Assembly: GCF_002871935.1 (NCBI RefSeq)
Contig: NZ_PNHQ01000001.1
Coordinates: 66,721-130,720, forward strand
Direction: 5' to 3'
Length of the DNA: 64,000 nucleotides
DNA from: Aerococcus viridans
GTDB taxonomy: Bacteria; Bacillota; Bacilli; Lactobacillales; Aerococcaceae
Part shown: positions 18,315-26,585 of the stretch, piece by piece
How the letters are laid out: each line of letters opens with the position of its first letter
Numbering within the stretch: the first letter of the stretch is position 1
The notes under the pieces: generated by a model
What the model saw: only the letters and a program-made list of their open reading frames with translations
The model's database searches: none
Told to the model about the DNA's origin: nothing
Translations under genes and position numbers: made by a program

Positions 18315-18343
18315 ATCTTACGGTAATAAAATGAAAATGTAAA
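18315..18343 (-). promoter_or_regulatory. Probable rib operon promoter
   Basis: On the minus strand TTTACA and TAAGAT are separated by 17 bases, immediately upstream of the RFN element. Confidence 0.5.
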
Positions 18344-18410
18344 CTCTTAAATGTATTTTGAATAGAAAATATACATTATAGGGTATTTAATTATAAAAAT
18401 ATTGAATCAA

Positions 18411-18453
18411 AAACCTTAACTCTATTAAGTTAATACACAGAGTTAAGGTTTTT
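18411..18453. terminator. Terminator of the PTS operon
   Basis: The arms AACCTTAACTCT and AGAGTTAAGGTT pair perfectly, with T-runs on both strands. It ends the minus-strand PTS operon 26 bases past the EIIB stop. Confidence 0.85.
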
Positions 18454-18478
18454 AATTTTTATATTCATTTAATGCTTA

Positions 18479-18763
18479 TTATTTTGATAATTGGTCCTTC
18501 AACTCTTCAAAAACCGCATCAGCACCCACACCCGTTAATAGTGGTACTCCATTGATAACTTGTTCCTTAATAGAATCCGGTACTGAGGTTGTGCTGATAA
18601 CAGCATCATAATCACCAATATGGTCAACTTCACTAGCTACTTTAGATTGTGTAATTGTTACATCTTTATCAAGCCCGTTATCTTTTAACCAATTATTTAC
18701 CTTTCCAGTCACTAATGTTGAAGTTGCAATTCCAGACCCGCACATAATAAGTAATTTTTTCAT
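18479..18763 (-). CDS. PTS galactitol-type EIIB component
   Basis: The 94-residue cytoplasmic protein has the phosphocysteine loop CGSGIATST starting at Cys8, typical of galactitol and related EIIB proteins. It receives phosphate from an EIIA and passes it to the sugar brought in by EIIC. It is the last gene of the regulator-EIIA-EIIA-EIIC-EIIB unit, 16 bases after the EIIC gene, with a GGAGG ribosome-binding site. Confidence 0.9.
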   Translation of the reverse strand: MKKLLIMCGSGIATSTLVTGKVNNWLKDNGLDKDVTITQSKVASEVDHIGDYDAVISTTSVPDSIKEQVINGVPLLTGVGADAVFEELKDQLSK

Positions 18764-18779
18764 TTTTAAATCCTCCTAT

Positions 18780-20114
18780 TTATTGTTCAGCTTTTTGAAC
18801 TTTAACTTTATTTATGTAATATAATCCTGCTAGACTAATAAGTAATAATACACTAGTAATTACCCACGGTAGATATTGAGCGCCTAATACATAAAGTAGT
18901 GTTGGCCATAACCCACCCTCAATCAAGGCTGTAATACTTGTGTTACCTGCCAAATCAAAGTTGGCTGAAGCAGCTGCCCTAGTTACTAATGGTGCAACCC
19001 ATGATGTTGTATAAAGAATTGAAACCATATATATTGTTCCCCCAACAACAGAACGAATGATATTACCTCTAAATACTGGGACCATAAGGGCAAGTGCATA
19101 TGGAATTGTAGCAATATCTCCTAAAGGCATTGTTTTATTTCCTGGTAAAATGAAAGCTAAAATCAATGTAATTGGTACCAAAATTAAAGAACTTGATAGA
19201 ACTGCTTGGTTACCTACTGCTAATGCTGAGTCCATACCAACATTTAATTCTCTATCTGGGAAACGTTTCTTAACAAATTCATTCGCTGCTTCAGAAATTG
19301 GAGTTAACCCTTCCATTAGGAATGAAACCATTTTTGGCATTAAGTACATTACTGCTGCAGTAGTCATACCAACATTTAAAGTGTCTCCAATTGTATAGTT
19401 AGCCAATAATCCTATTACAATACCTATAATTAATCCCATTACAGTAGTTTCACCGAATACACCAAATTTTTTCTGAATAGCATCCGAATCAGCCTCAAGC
19501 TTATTAAACCCTGGAATACGATCAAAAATCCAATTTAATGGTAACGCAATCAGAAAACCTGGTGCAGAAGTACCATGTGGAAAACTAATATTAGGTAGTC
19601 CTAATTCTTTTTCAACATATGGTTGAGATAGGTCTCCAATAAAGTAGATTAGAACCATATATGAAATAATAGTAAAAATACCTAAAGTAAAATTACCAGT
19701 TACTGCATAAACTAAAGATCCTACAAAAGCACCATGCCATAGATTCCAAACATCAACATTTAATGTTTTAGTTAATCCAAAAATTAGCAATGCAATATTT
19801 ACTATAATACCGATTGGGATTGCCATTGTACCTAGGATTGTCCCATATGAAATGGCAGACGCTGCAGGCCAACCAATATCAATAGTTGTTAGACTTAAAT
19901 CAAACCGTTCCACCATTGCCTGCGTAGCAGGAGCTAGTACATCACCTAACATACCTAAAACCAAATTTAAACCAATATATCCAATACCAACAGTAATAGC
20001 ACCAGTAAATGCTCTTCTCGGTTTTGCACCTAATAGAAGTCCAATTATAAAAAGTATTACAGGTAAGACTACTGAAGCACCAGTATTTACTATATTTTGA
20101 ATAATTTCTAACAT
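18780..20114 (-). CDS. PTS galactitol-type EIIC permease
   Basis: This 444-residue polytopic membrane protein belongs to the GatC/SgcC-type EIIC family. It has about ten or more hydrophobic segments, and conserved features include an FPHGTSAPGF loop near the middle and the MPLGDIATIP region. It should import and phosphorylate a polyol or related sugar, but substrate cannot be read from this family alone because it also carries non-galactitol substrates. The gene lies between the EIIA and EIIB genes. Confidence 0.9.
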   Translation of the reverse strand: MLEIIQNIVNTGASVVLPVILFIIGLLLGAKPRRAFTGAITVGIGYIGLNLVLGMLGDVLAPATQAMVERFDLSLTTIDIGWPAASAISYGTILGTMAIPIGIIVNIALLIFGLTKTLNVDVWNLWHGAFVGSLVYAVTGNFTLGIFTIISYMVLIYFIGDLSQPYVEKELGLPNISFPHGTSAPGFLIALPLNWIFDRIPGFNKLEADSDAIQKKFGVFGETTVMGLIIGIVIGLLANYTIGDTLNVGMTTAAVMYLMPKMVSFLMEGLTPISEAANEFVKKRFPDRELNVGMDSALAVGNQAVLSSSLILVPITLILAFILPGNKTMPLGDIATIPYALALMVPVFRGNIIRSVVGGTIYMVSILYTTSWVAPLVTRAAASANFDLAGNTSITALIEGGLWPTLLYVLGAQYLPWVITSVLLLISLAGLYYINKVKVQKAEQ

Positions 20115-20138
20115 TTTTTATTCCTCCCCAATTAATTA

Positions 20139-20615
20139 TTAGTAACTAACTTCTTTATTAAGAATTTCTTTCAATATTTCCTTATCCTCGTCTGTATTCT
20201 TAAGCTGATTTATTTTTTCCATCACCTCAGTATTTTGTAACAATGTCATTAATTTTTGTAAAATATCTATCTGACTATGCGCTTCTTTTAAAGCTAAAAT
20301 AAATATGGTATTAACTTCTACAAGTGTATCTTGAGATGCCATTTGTACAAATTCAACTGGCTCGTGTAAAGTCATTACGCCAATTTGTGGTTTAATAACA
20401 TGCTCAGCATCTGTATGAGGAATTGCGATCCCATAATTTCCAAATGTGATACCTGTTGGGAATTCTTCTTCTCTTTTGAGAATAGCTTGCTTGTATGTAT
20501 TTTTTACAATTCCTAAACTCTCTAATTTATCAGATAAATGCTGAAGTACTTCATTACTTGATTCCAAACCTTGGATATCTAATTCGAAAACTTTTTCATC
20601 AAAAAACATAAACAT
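20139..20615 (-). CDS. PTS EIIA component, fructose/mannitol-like (EIIA-2) domain
   Basis: The 158-residue protein has the EIIA-2 phosphohistidine motif FGNYGIAIPHTDAEHV (His near 70). It resembles GatA-type proteins and is the likely phosphate donor to the adjacent EIIB. The start may be the ATG at 20615 or one six bases downstream, which is better spaced from GAGGG. It lies just downstream of a second EIIA-like gene in the same operon. Confidence 0.88.
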   Translation of the reverse strand: MFMFFDEKVFELDIQGLESSNEVLQHLSDKLESLGIVKNTYKQAILKREEEFPTGITFGNYGIAIPHTDAEHVIKPQIGVMTLHEPVEFVQMASQDTLVEVNTIFILALKEAHSQIDILQKLMTLLQNTEVMEKINQLKNTDEDKEILKEILNKEVSY

Positions 20616-20621
20616 ACACCC

Positions 20622-21056
20622 TCATTTTCTAAACATCAATAATTCTTCAATGTCCTCCACATTAGCTACCCTTATGAATTCACAATTCTTATCTATCGAT
20701 AATTTTTTGATTATATTTTGTATTTCTTCTAATTCATCAGCCTTATTATCTTCTTTTACTAATAAGATAATTGCCGTATCTACAGACATCTTTTGAAACC
20801 ATCCAGAGAAGCTTCTCGGTATACTAACTACCGCAACAACGTTGCGTACAATACTTGTACTAACAATATGTGGCATAGCTAACCCATCAGCTATAATTGA
20901 GCACCCTTCATCTTCCCTCTCAATCAGCTCTTGTTGTAACAGTACGTCATCGGAGAAATAATCGCTACCTAGTTGATTGAGTATTTTTTCAAAAAAGAGC
21001 TTCTTATTACTATCTCCTTCATACTTGTAATAATAAAAATCTAAATAATTACTCAT
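20622..21056 (-). CDS. Stand-alone EIIA-like domain, probably the detached C-terminal domain of the PRD regulator
   Basis: The 144 residues have the EIIA-2 pattern, with the GLAMPH phosphohistidine motif near residue 60 and a C-terminal helical end. In MtlR/LicR-type regulators a domain of this kind follows the EIIB-like domain in the same protein. Here it is a separate frame that overlaps the regulator gene by 8 bases. It may act in trans to control that regulator, or be a second EIIA of the transporter. The overlap suggests coupled translation. Confidence 0.75.
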   Translation of the reverse strand: MSNYLDFYYYKYEGDSNKKLFFEKILNQLGSDYFSDDVLLQQELIEREDEGCSIIADGLAMPHIVSTSIVRNVVAVVSIPRSFSGWFQKMSVDTAIILLVKEDNKADELEEIQNIIKKLSIDKNCEFIRVANVEDIEELLMFRK

Positions 21057-22536
21057 AACCCAAATCCTCTATAATACTATTAATTCTGTCTTGATCATCA
21101 AATGTTAGCATTGCACTAATAACAATATTAGGCACTCTAACCGTCTCCTTGAATTTCACAGTACTAATAATCAAATCAATATTTTGATAAGTATCAGGAT
21201 TCTCATATAATTGCTTAGTAGAAATTACATCCACAATATTTATATTTTTAAATTTTTGACTTATCTTTGATTTTAGTAATTCTGAAGTACCTATTCCTGA
21301 TGTACACACTATCAAAACATCAATATACTTAGGATTTTCCTCTAAATATTGTGCAAAATAGAGAGCTATAAAACCAATCTCATCTTCATTTATCTCTGAT
21401 AAATTAAATAATTTAGACATTTCAACTGAGGTGTTTTGTACCGCATCAAAAATCATTTGATATTCATATTTTATTTGATCCAATAATGGATTCTTTACAT
21501 AAAATCCATTATTAAGTCTATTCAAAAATGGTTTAACATGATGGTAAAGATTATTTCTCAATTTGCTACTTTCAATATTAAAATTCAAATATTGACTTGT
21601 TTTTTCAATATAGTAATCAACTACTTGAAGAACTTTCTTATCAGCTAATTGATCTTTTTCAAACTCCCCTTGAAATCTGGAAGATATTAAGTATTGAAAT
21701 AAAAAGTATTCCTCTTCTTTAGGTATTTCTTTATTCAAAAAACGTTCTAAGTTGCTAGTAATCTCTCTAACTACATTGTAAATTGAACGATATTCGGCCA
21801 TCTCTTCTTCTTCACTTTTAGAGATTTCCATATCATAGCTAAAATTGACTTCATCTGTAGCCTGATATCGTTTAACTAATATATAAATATGTGAAAAAAT
21901 ATTTATATTATATGGATAAGGTAATATGCTATTTAAACGCTTCTCAATAATATTAATTTGTTTTAATACAAAAGTAGCAATATCTGAATCAAATAGATTA
22001 TCCTCGATATTATTTTCTAAGGATTCGACATATAAATGATTTTGTTGAAACAATTTACCAATAGCTTTACGTAGATCTTTTTCTTTACCAATTATTTTTA
22101 ATAATTGCCCATCTCTAATTAATTTTAAATTCATTTGAGCTATAGTTTTTTCCATTAGCTTTATATCTAATCTGATTAGATTATCACTTATAAAGAAATC
22201 TTCATATAGAACAGGTATTTTTCTTTCATTTGGAGAAGATATTAATAAATCTTGCATTATATTGTTTCTACGCTGTGCTGGAGTCATATTTGCAATATCA
22301 TTCACCTCAGAAACTGGGGTAGAAATTTTATTGATGTGTGTAATCTTGTAGCCTTTTCCTTTTTCAGAAGTGATTTCTAATGGTATCTTTTCATCATTAT
22401 TAATTTCTTTAACTGTTCTATATATTGTTTTTTCTGAAACTTCTAAAGACTCTGCTAACTCACCTGCAGTTACAAAATCGGTATTATTTGAAAGGATTAA
22501 AATAATAGCATCTTTTCTTTCGTCTGTTTTATTCAT
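21049..22536 (-). CDS. BglG/MtlR-type PRD transcriptional regulator with EIIB domain
   Basis: The 495-residue protein begins with a winged HTH (LAESLEVSEKTIYRTVKEIN, about residues 26-45). Two helical PRD regions span about 190-395, with candidate phospho-His in SHIYILVKRYQ and YHHVKPFLNRL. A GatB-like EIIB domain with VCTSGIGTSELL near 410 ends the protein. Such proteins activate PTS operons and are tuned by phosphorylation from HPr and EII components. It is the first gene of its unit, behind a CRE-like site. The usual C-terminal EIIA domain is absent from this polypeptide and encoded by the overlapping next gene. Confidence 0.9.
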   Translation of the reverse strand: MNKTDERKDAIILILSNNTDFVTAGELAESLEVSEKTIYRTVKEINNDEKIPLEITSEKGKGYKITHINKISTPVSEVNDIANMTPAQRRNNIMQDLLISSPNERKIPVLYEDFFISDNLIRLDIKLMEKTIAQMNLKLIRDGQLLKIIGKEKDLRKAIGKLFQQNHLYVESLENNIEDNLFDSDIATFVLKQINIIEKRLNSILPYPYNINIFSHIYILVKRYQATDEVNFSYDMEISKSEEEEMAEYRSIYNVVREITSNLERFLNKEIPKEEEYFLFQYLISSRFQGEFEKDQLADKKVLQVVDYYIEKTSQYLNFNIESSKLRNNLYHHVKPFLNRLNNGFYVKNPLLDQIKYEYQMIFDAVQNTSVEMSKLFNLSEINEDEIGFIALYFAQYLEENPKYIDVLIVCTSGIGTSELLKSKISQKFKNINIVDVISTKQLYENPDTYQNIDLIISTVKFKETVRVPNIVISAMLTFDDQDRINSIIEDLGYE

Positions 22537-22582
22537 CTCCCCACCTCACTTTGCTTTGTATATACAGTATATCATCAAAAAA

Positions 22583-22596
22583 TGTAAGCGTTTCAC
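22583..22596 (+). promoter_or_regulatory. CRE-like site upstream of the PRD regulator/PTS operon
   Basis: TGTAAGCGTTTCAC resembles CcpA sites in its first two thirds but departs at the last bases of the consensus. It lies about 50 bases upstream of the regulator start, beside an ATATAC-A-GTATAT dyad at 22560-22572 that may overlap the promoter. Confidence 0.4.
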
Positions 22597-22597
22597 A

Positions 22598-22626
22598 AAA
22601 AAATGTCCCCTTAAGGGGACATTTTT
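22598..22626 (-). terminator. Terminator between aldolase/TIM/YjbQ genes and PTS regulator
   Basis: AAAATGTCCCC and GGGGACATTTT pair around TTAA, with T-runs outside. It lies directly behind the YjbQ gene stop, so the enzyme genes and the PTS genes form separate transcription units. Confidence 0.85.
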
Positions 22627-22627
22627 A

Positions 22628-23149
22628 CTACTCTCCAAATACGGTTATTAAACATTTTCTTTCTCTTGGGCGAGTGATATCAAAATCTACAAAATATATA
22701 TAACCTGTACTTCCTAATGTTATTTCTTCATTCGTAATATCAAAGGTTTCGCTAGAACCAATTAGAGTTGCCTTTAGATGCGCATCACCATTCCATAAAT
22801 ATCTCCGGTCCCCATTTGGTAAATACTCATCTATATTTCCCCATGATTCAACGGCTCGATAATGTTCCTCTCCTGGATAATTATATGTAGAAGCACTTGT
22901 ATGTTTTGGAAAAATTTTTTCTAAACCATTATTTAAATCAAGTTGTAAAAAATCTAATCCATTTTCGTCAATATCATGACTAAATTCTTCATAAAATACT
23001 GCACATGTAGTATGGGGACTAATCACGGATACTAATCCATTGGTAATGTTACTCCGCTTTACAATTTCTTTTATTTTTTCAGTTATATCAATATATGAAG
23101 TGATACCTTCATCAGAATATAAATGTAACGTTTCTTTAAATATCGCCAT
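22628..23149 (-). CDS. YjbQ-family (UPF0047) protein
   Basis: The 173-residue protein shows the YjbQ/UPF0047 signature: VSVISPHTTCAVFYEE near the N-terminus, then HYRAVESWGN and WNGDAHLKATLIGSSE. It is longer than the typical 130-140 residues. YjbQ proteins have a reported weak thiamine-phosphate-synthase-like activity, and their main role is unresolved. Its location directly after a TIM-like isomerase and an aldolase points to a part in sugar-phosphate metabolism here, not in thiamine synthesis. That is inference from context. Confidence 0.85.
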   Translation of the reverse strand: MAIFKETLHLYSDEGITSYIDITEKIKEIVKRSNITNGLVSVISPHTTCAVFYEEFSHDIDENGLDFLQLDLNNGLEKIFPKHTSASTYNYPGEEHYRAVESWGNIDEYLPNGDRRYLWNGDAHLKATLIGSSETFDITNEEITLGSTGYIYFVDFDITRPRERKCLITVFGE

Positions 23150-23167
23150 ATTTATTCTCCTCTATTT

Positions 23168-23851
23168 TCATTCATCATTTCCTTTAATAACTGCCTGAAT
23201 CATATCAACCAACATTTGTTTAGGGGAATCTGCCTTGACGATACCACTTGTACATCCAGTACCATCAGCTCCTAAACAAATAGTTCGATATACATCATCA
23301 GGTGTACTAATACCAGCTGCTTGCATCACTAAAACATCACTATTAATTTCTTTTATTGCTGCATTTGTACTACGAATGTATTCCTCGTCACTCGTCTTAC
23401 CAGTGCCAATAAGCTCCGTTGGTTCACATAAGATTATAGTAGGATTTAAAACTGCTATTGCTTTTGCTTCTTCAATTGAATCCGCACATACAATGGTCAT
23501 TAAGTCATTTTCTTTAGCTAATGAAATGGCTTGAGTTAGTTGACTTAGCGTCATAGTTTTTTCTGCATGATTCAAAAATGTTGCTGTTGCTCCTATATTT
23601 TTAATTGAGGCTGGTAACACGGCCCCCATACCTCTTCCAGGTTGAATGCCATCAATATGTTGTGCAGTTACAATTATATTTTTCGTTTGATTTGCTATTG
23701 TTGAAATATCTGCATATGGAGCAGTTACAAATATAGAAATTTCTGGATATTTTTCTGCCTCTTGATCTGCAACTTTTGCTAATTCTAATAGACTATCACC
23801 ATACATATATGATTTAGGATTAAATATAAAAAATGTATTTTGTAATTTCAC
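23168..23851 (-). CDS. Triosephosphate-isomerase-family protein
   Basis: The 227 residues match the shorter, archaeal-like TIM group. The catalytic Lys lies in FNPKSY, the His in LNHAE and the Glu in CEPTELIGTGK, with the phosphate loop GADGTGCTSGIV at the C-terminus. Length and divergence suggest a specialised isomerase, as known for L-erythrulose-1-phosphate isomerase, not the glycolytic TpiA. It lies between the aldolase and YjbQ genes with gaps of 14 and 18 bases, so it should act on a product of the same pathway. Confidence 0.85.
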   Translation of the reverse strand: MKLQNTFFIFNPKSYMYGDSLLELAKVADQEAEKYPEISIFVTAPYADISTIANQTKNIIVTAQHIDGIQPGRGMGAVLPASIKNIGATATFLNHAEKTMTLSQLTQAISLAKENDLMTIVCADSIEEAKAIAVLNPTIILCEPTELIGTGKTSDEEYIRSTNAAIKEINSDVLVMQAAGISTPDDVYRTICLGADGTGCTSGIVKADSPKQMLVDMIQAVIKGNDE

Positions 23852-23865
23852 TATAACGTAACCTC

Positions 23866-24702
23866 CTACAGTATTGATTGCGTATTAAAAACATCAAAGT
23901 AATGATTTAATGTCTGTTTCATTGATTCAGTAGCTAATTTTTTCATCTCGATATAGTCTATTACTTCAGAGTTTTGGATGGTATTATACGCTCCATTTAC
24001 AAAGTCCGAATAGATATTTATTTTGTTTATGCCATTTACCGCACATCGATGTAAATTTTCATCCCCAGTTGATGATCCTCCATGTAGAACTAAAGGAATA
24101 TCAGTTTTTTCATTTATTTCCACCAATCTATCAAAATTGATTTTTGGTATACCCTTATAAACTCCATGAGCTGTTCCTATAGAGATAGCGAGCGAATCAA
24201 TATTAGTTTTTGTCACAAATTCCACAACATCTTTTACTTCTGTGTATACAGAATCCGTAATTTCAGATGATTCTGAATAATCATTGGCACCAACATGACC
24301 TAATTCTGCTTCTACCGTTACATCATATTTATGAGCAAAATCTACAATTTTTTTAGTAATAGCAATATTTTCTTTAAAAGATTTCTCGGATGCATCAATC
24401 ATTACTGACTTAAATCCTAATTTAATCGCTTTAAAAATAAATTCTGGATCACTACCATGATCCAAATGTAATGCAACAGGTGTTTTAATCTTTTCTGAAA
24501 AATAATTCCCTATAATTGCAGCTTCTTCTAAAGAAATAATTTCTTTATGAGACTCAGCATAAGCTAAAATAAGAGGGAAATTCCTATCTTCAGCTACTTC
24601 AGTATAAGCGCGTGCAGATTCAAGATCTATAAAGTTAGTAGCAGGTATAGCAAAATTTTGCTGCTGAGCAACCTTAAACATTTTATTAGTATTAACTTTC
24701 AT
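23866..24702 (-). CDS. Class II (Zn-dependent) aldolase, fructose/tagatose-bisphosphate type
   Basis: The 278-residue TIM-barrel enzyme keeps the metal site HLDHGSD (near 78-84), the AELGHVG segment with a metal-binding Glu/His region, a second metal His in GTAHGVY, HGGSSTG and the phosphate-binding NIYSD. Such enzymes split ketose (bis)phosphates to DHAP and an aldehyde. It starts the aldolase-TIM-YjbQ unit with a GGAGG site and lies opposite a SorC-type regulator. The actual ketose phosphate is unknown. Confidence 0.9.
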   Translation of the reverse strand: MKVNTNKMFKVAQQQNFAIPATNFIDLESARAYTEVAEDRNFPLILAYAESHKEIISLEEAAIIGNYFSEKIKTPVALHLDHGSDPEFIFKAIKLGFKSVMIDASEKSFKENIAITKKIVDFAHKYDVTVEAELGHVGANDYSESSEITDSVYTEVKDVVEFVTKTNIDSLAISIGTAHGVYKGIPKINFDRLVEINEKTDIPLVLHGGSSTGDENLHRCAVNGINKINIYSDFVNGAYNTIQNSEVIDYIEMKKLATESMKQTLNHYFDVFNTQSIL

Positions 24703-24738
24703 TTAAAAACCTCCAGAATTATTTATCTATAGATTAAT

Positions 24739-24752
24739 TGTAAGCGCTTGTA
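24739..24752 (+). promoter_or_regulatory. CRE-like site
   Basis: TGTAAGCGCTTGTA differs from the strong CcpA site TGTAAGCGCTTACA only near its end. It lies 37 bases upstream of the aldolase start, suggesting catabolite repression of that unit. Confidence 0.5.
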
Positions 24753-24770
24753 TTTTATTATTCAAATATT

Positions 24771-24806
24771 CTTTTACATTTGTTAAAATAATATCAAATG
24801 TAAAAG
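24771..24806. promoter_or_regulatory. Perfect 12-base inverted repeat, probable SorC-type operator
   Basis: CTTTTACATTTG at 24771-24782 is the exact reverse complement of CAAATGTAAAAG at 24795-24806, centre-to-centre distance 24 bases. It lies in the 134-base divergent region between the aldolase and regulator genes, 30 bases from the regulator start. Two helical turns between arms suits a tetrameric sugar-responsive regulator. Confidence 0.6.
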
Positions 24807-24836
24807 AAAGTTAGAATTTAAAGGAGTTTCTTTCAA

Positions 24837-25793
24837 ATGTATGATCGAGAAAAATTATTAGTTCAAGTTGCAACTTTATATTACGAAAATAATTTGACTC
24901 AAATACAAATTGGTAAGAGATTGCATTTATCAAGACCAACTGTATCTCAGCTATTGAAAGAAGCTAGAGATACTGGTGTAGTGAGCATAACAATAAATCA
25001 TCCTATGTCGAAACAAACTTTTGACCAAGAAAAGATCTCTACCTATTATTCTATAAGTAGCACACACATAGCTGATACTTCATGTTCTGAAGAAGCAACA
25101 AAAATTAAACTTGGATCACTTTGCTCAACTTATATCGAATCTAGGTTATTTAATCTTAATTCTATTGGAATCGGTTGGGGGAGTTCTTTATATCATTTCG
25201 TAGAAAGTGCTAATAATATGATTAGTGATAATTTGAATATTGTTCCTTTAATGGGTGGAGTAGGAATGACCAATATTAAATTACATGCTAATCACTTAGC
25301 ATTTAAACTATCCGAAAAATATAAGGCCGACGTCGCTTATTTCTATGCCCCAGCATTTGCAGAAAATAAAAAAATGAAAGAAATGTTTGAGTCTTCTCAA
25401 CAATATCGAGAAATTTATCAAAAAGGACTACAAGTCGACCTTGCTGTAATCGGCATAGGAAATCCGCTAAATTCTTCTACATATAAACAGTTAAACTATT
25501 TTTCTGATGAAGAGACTAAGGAATTAGAAAATAGCGATGCAATCGGAGATATTCTCGGTAGTTTTTTTGACTTAGAAGGTAACGCTATCTCAACAACAGT
25601 CACTGACAGGATGCTTGGTATTTCTATATCCGACTTACCTAAGATAAAGGAAAAAGTCGTCATCGCTTCAGGAACCGAAAAATATAAAGCTATAAGTGTC
25701 CTTTTAAATAATAATTTGATAGATCATTTATTCATTGATCAGGAGTTAGCAAATTTATTATTAGAAAATATAGAAAAAGGAAATTCTAATTGA
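24837..25793 (+). CDS. SorC/DeoR-family sugar-binding transcriptional regulator
   Basis: The 318-residue protein has an N-terminal HTH of the SorC/CggR type (LTQIQIGKRLHLSRPTVSQLLKEAR, quoted as LHLSRPTVSQLLKEAR, near residues 29-44) and a C-terminal sugar-phosphate-binding domain with IGIGWGSSLYHF, PLMGGVGM and VIGIGNP. Family members bind phosphorylated sugars. It diverges from the aldolase-TIM-YjbQ operon, with a perfect inverted repeat between, so it probably controls that operon. AAAGGAG precedes its ATG. Confidence 0.9.
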   Translation: MYDREKLLVQVATLYYENNLTQIQIGKRLHLSRPTVSQLLKEARDTGVVSITINHPMSKQTFDQEKISTYYSISSTHIADTSCSEEATKIKLGSLCSTYIESRLFNLNSIGIGWGSSLYHFVESANNMISDNLNIVPLMGGVGMTNIKLHANHLAFKLSEKYKADVAYFYAPAFAENKKMKEMFESSQQYREIYQKGLQVDLAVIGIGNPLNSSTYKQLNYFSDEETKELENSDAIGDILGSFFDLEGNAISTTVTDRMLGISISDLPKIKEKVVIASGTEKYKAISVLLNNNLIDHLFIDQELANLLLENIEKGNSN

Positions 25794-25838
25794 TGATACC
25801 TATAATAGATATTACTCCTAGATTATTCTGTTTTACTC

Positions 25839-26498
25839 TCACGTAATTCTTAAGAATTCTACTATTGCCGTCTCAGATAAAAAATTTTCTTTTACTTGGC
25901 CATTTTTAGCCAGGTATAGTTTGCCAAATTCGTCAATTAAGCCATGAAATTCCTGGGCTTCTTCATAAGTGAAATCATCCGGTAAGACGATATCTTGATA
26001 AAGGCTTTGATAGGTTGCATAGGATTTGTCTGTCAACCAACTGAATAATCGCCTAGCGTAGGCATCAGCGATGAAGGCTGGTTGGTCAAATATAAACACG
26101 CGAAATACATCAGATGTTTCAAACCCTACACCAGGCAATTTCAAGAGTTCATTTCGTAACTGTTTTCCGTATTCATTCTGTATAGCTTGATAATCCCAGT
26201 TATGGTGGTCAAACCATTGGAAACTAGCTTGAATTGCACGCGCCTTGTTGCGGTAGAAACCACTAGGTCGAATCAATTCTTCCAATTTTGCTACAGGTAA
26301 TCTTAAAATTTCTTCAGGCAAAAAGACGGTTGCTGATTTCAAATTATTTAGGGACTTATCGACGTTACGCCAGTTGGTATTTTGAACAAGAATTGCCCCC
26401 AAGATGATTTCTACCTTAGATTCAGCAGGCCACCAACCTTGTGGGCCCATTTCATTCAATAAGGTATCGTATAATTTTCTAATTGCTAATTTATCCAT
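25839..26498 (-). CDS. HhH-GPD DNA glycosylase, EndoIII/MagIII-like
   Basis: The 219-residue protein has an HhH-GPD fold with the hairpin LPGVGFETSD at 121-130 and catalytic Asp145 in FIADAYARR, at the same spacing as in endonuclease III. The EndoIII catalytic Lys position is Glu127, and no C-terminal four-Cys iron-sulfur loop is present. This pattern suggests a monofunctional glycosylase acting on alkylated bases, as in 3-methyladenine glycosylase III. An Ogt gene lies just upstream on the same strand, supporting a role in alkylation repair. Confidence 0.88.
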   Translation of the reverse strand: MDKLAIRKLYDTLLNEMGPQGWWPAESKVEIILGAILVQNTNWRNVDKSLNNLKSATVFLPEEILRLPVAKLEELIRPSGFYRNKARAIQASFQWFDHHNWDYQAIQNEYGKQLRNELLKLPGVGFETSDVFRVFIFDQPAFIADAYARRLFSWLTDKSYATYQSLYQDIVLPDDFTYEEAQEFHGLIDEFGKLYLAKNGQVKENFLSETAIVEFLRIT

Positions 26499-26585
26499 TA
26501 TCTCACCCTAAATTATTTTGCCGATATGTAATATTTTTCTTTTTATTTTCATTTAACAAGGAATCAGTTTCCCTGACCGTCCCAC

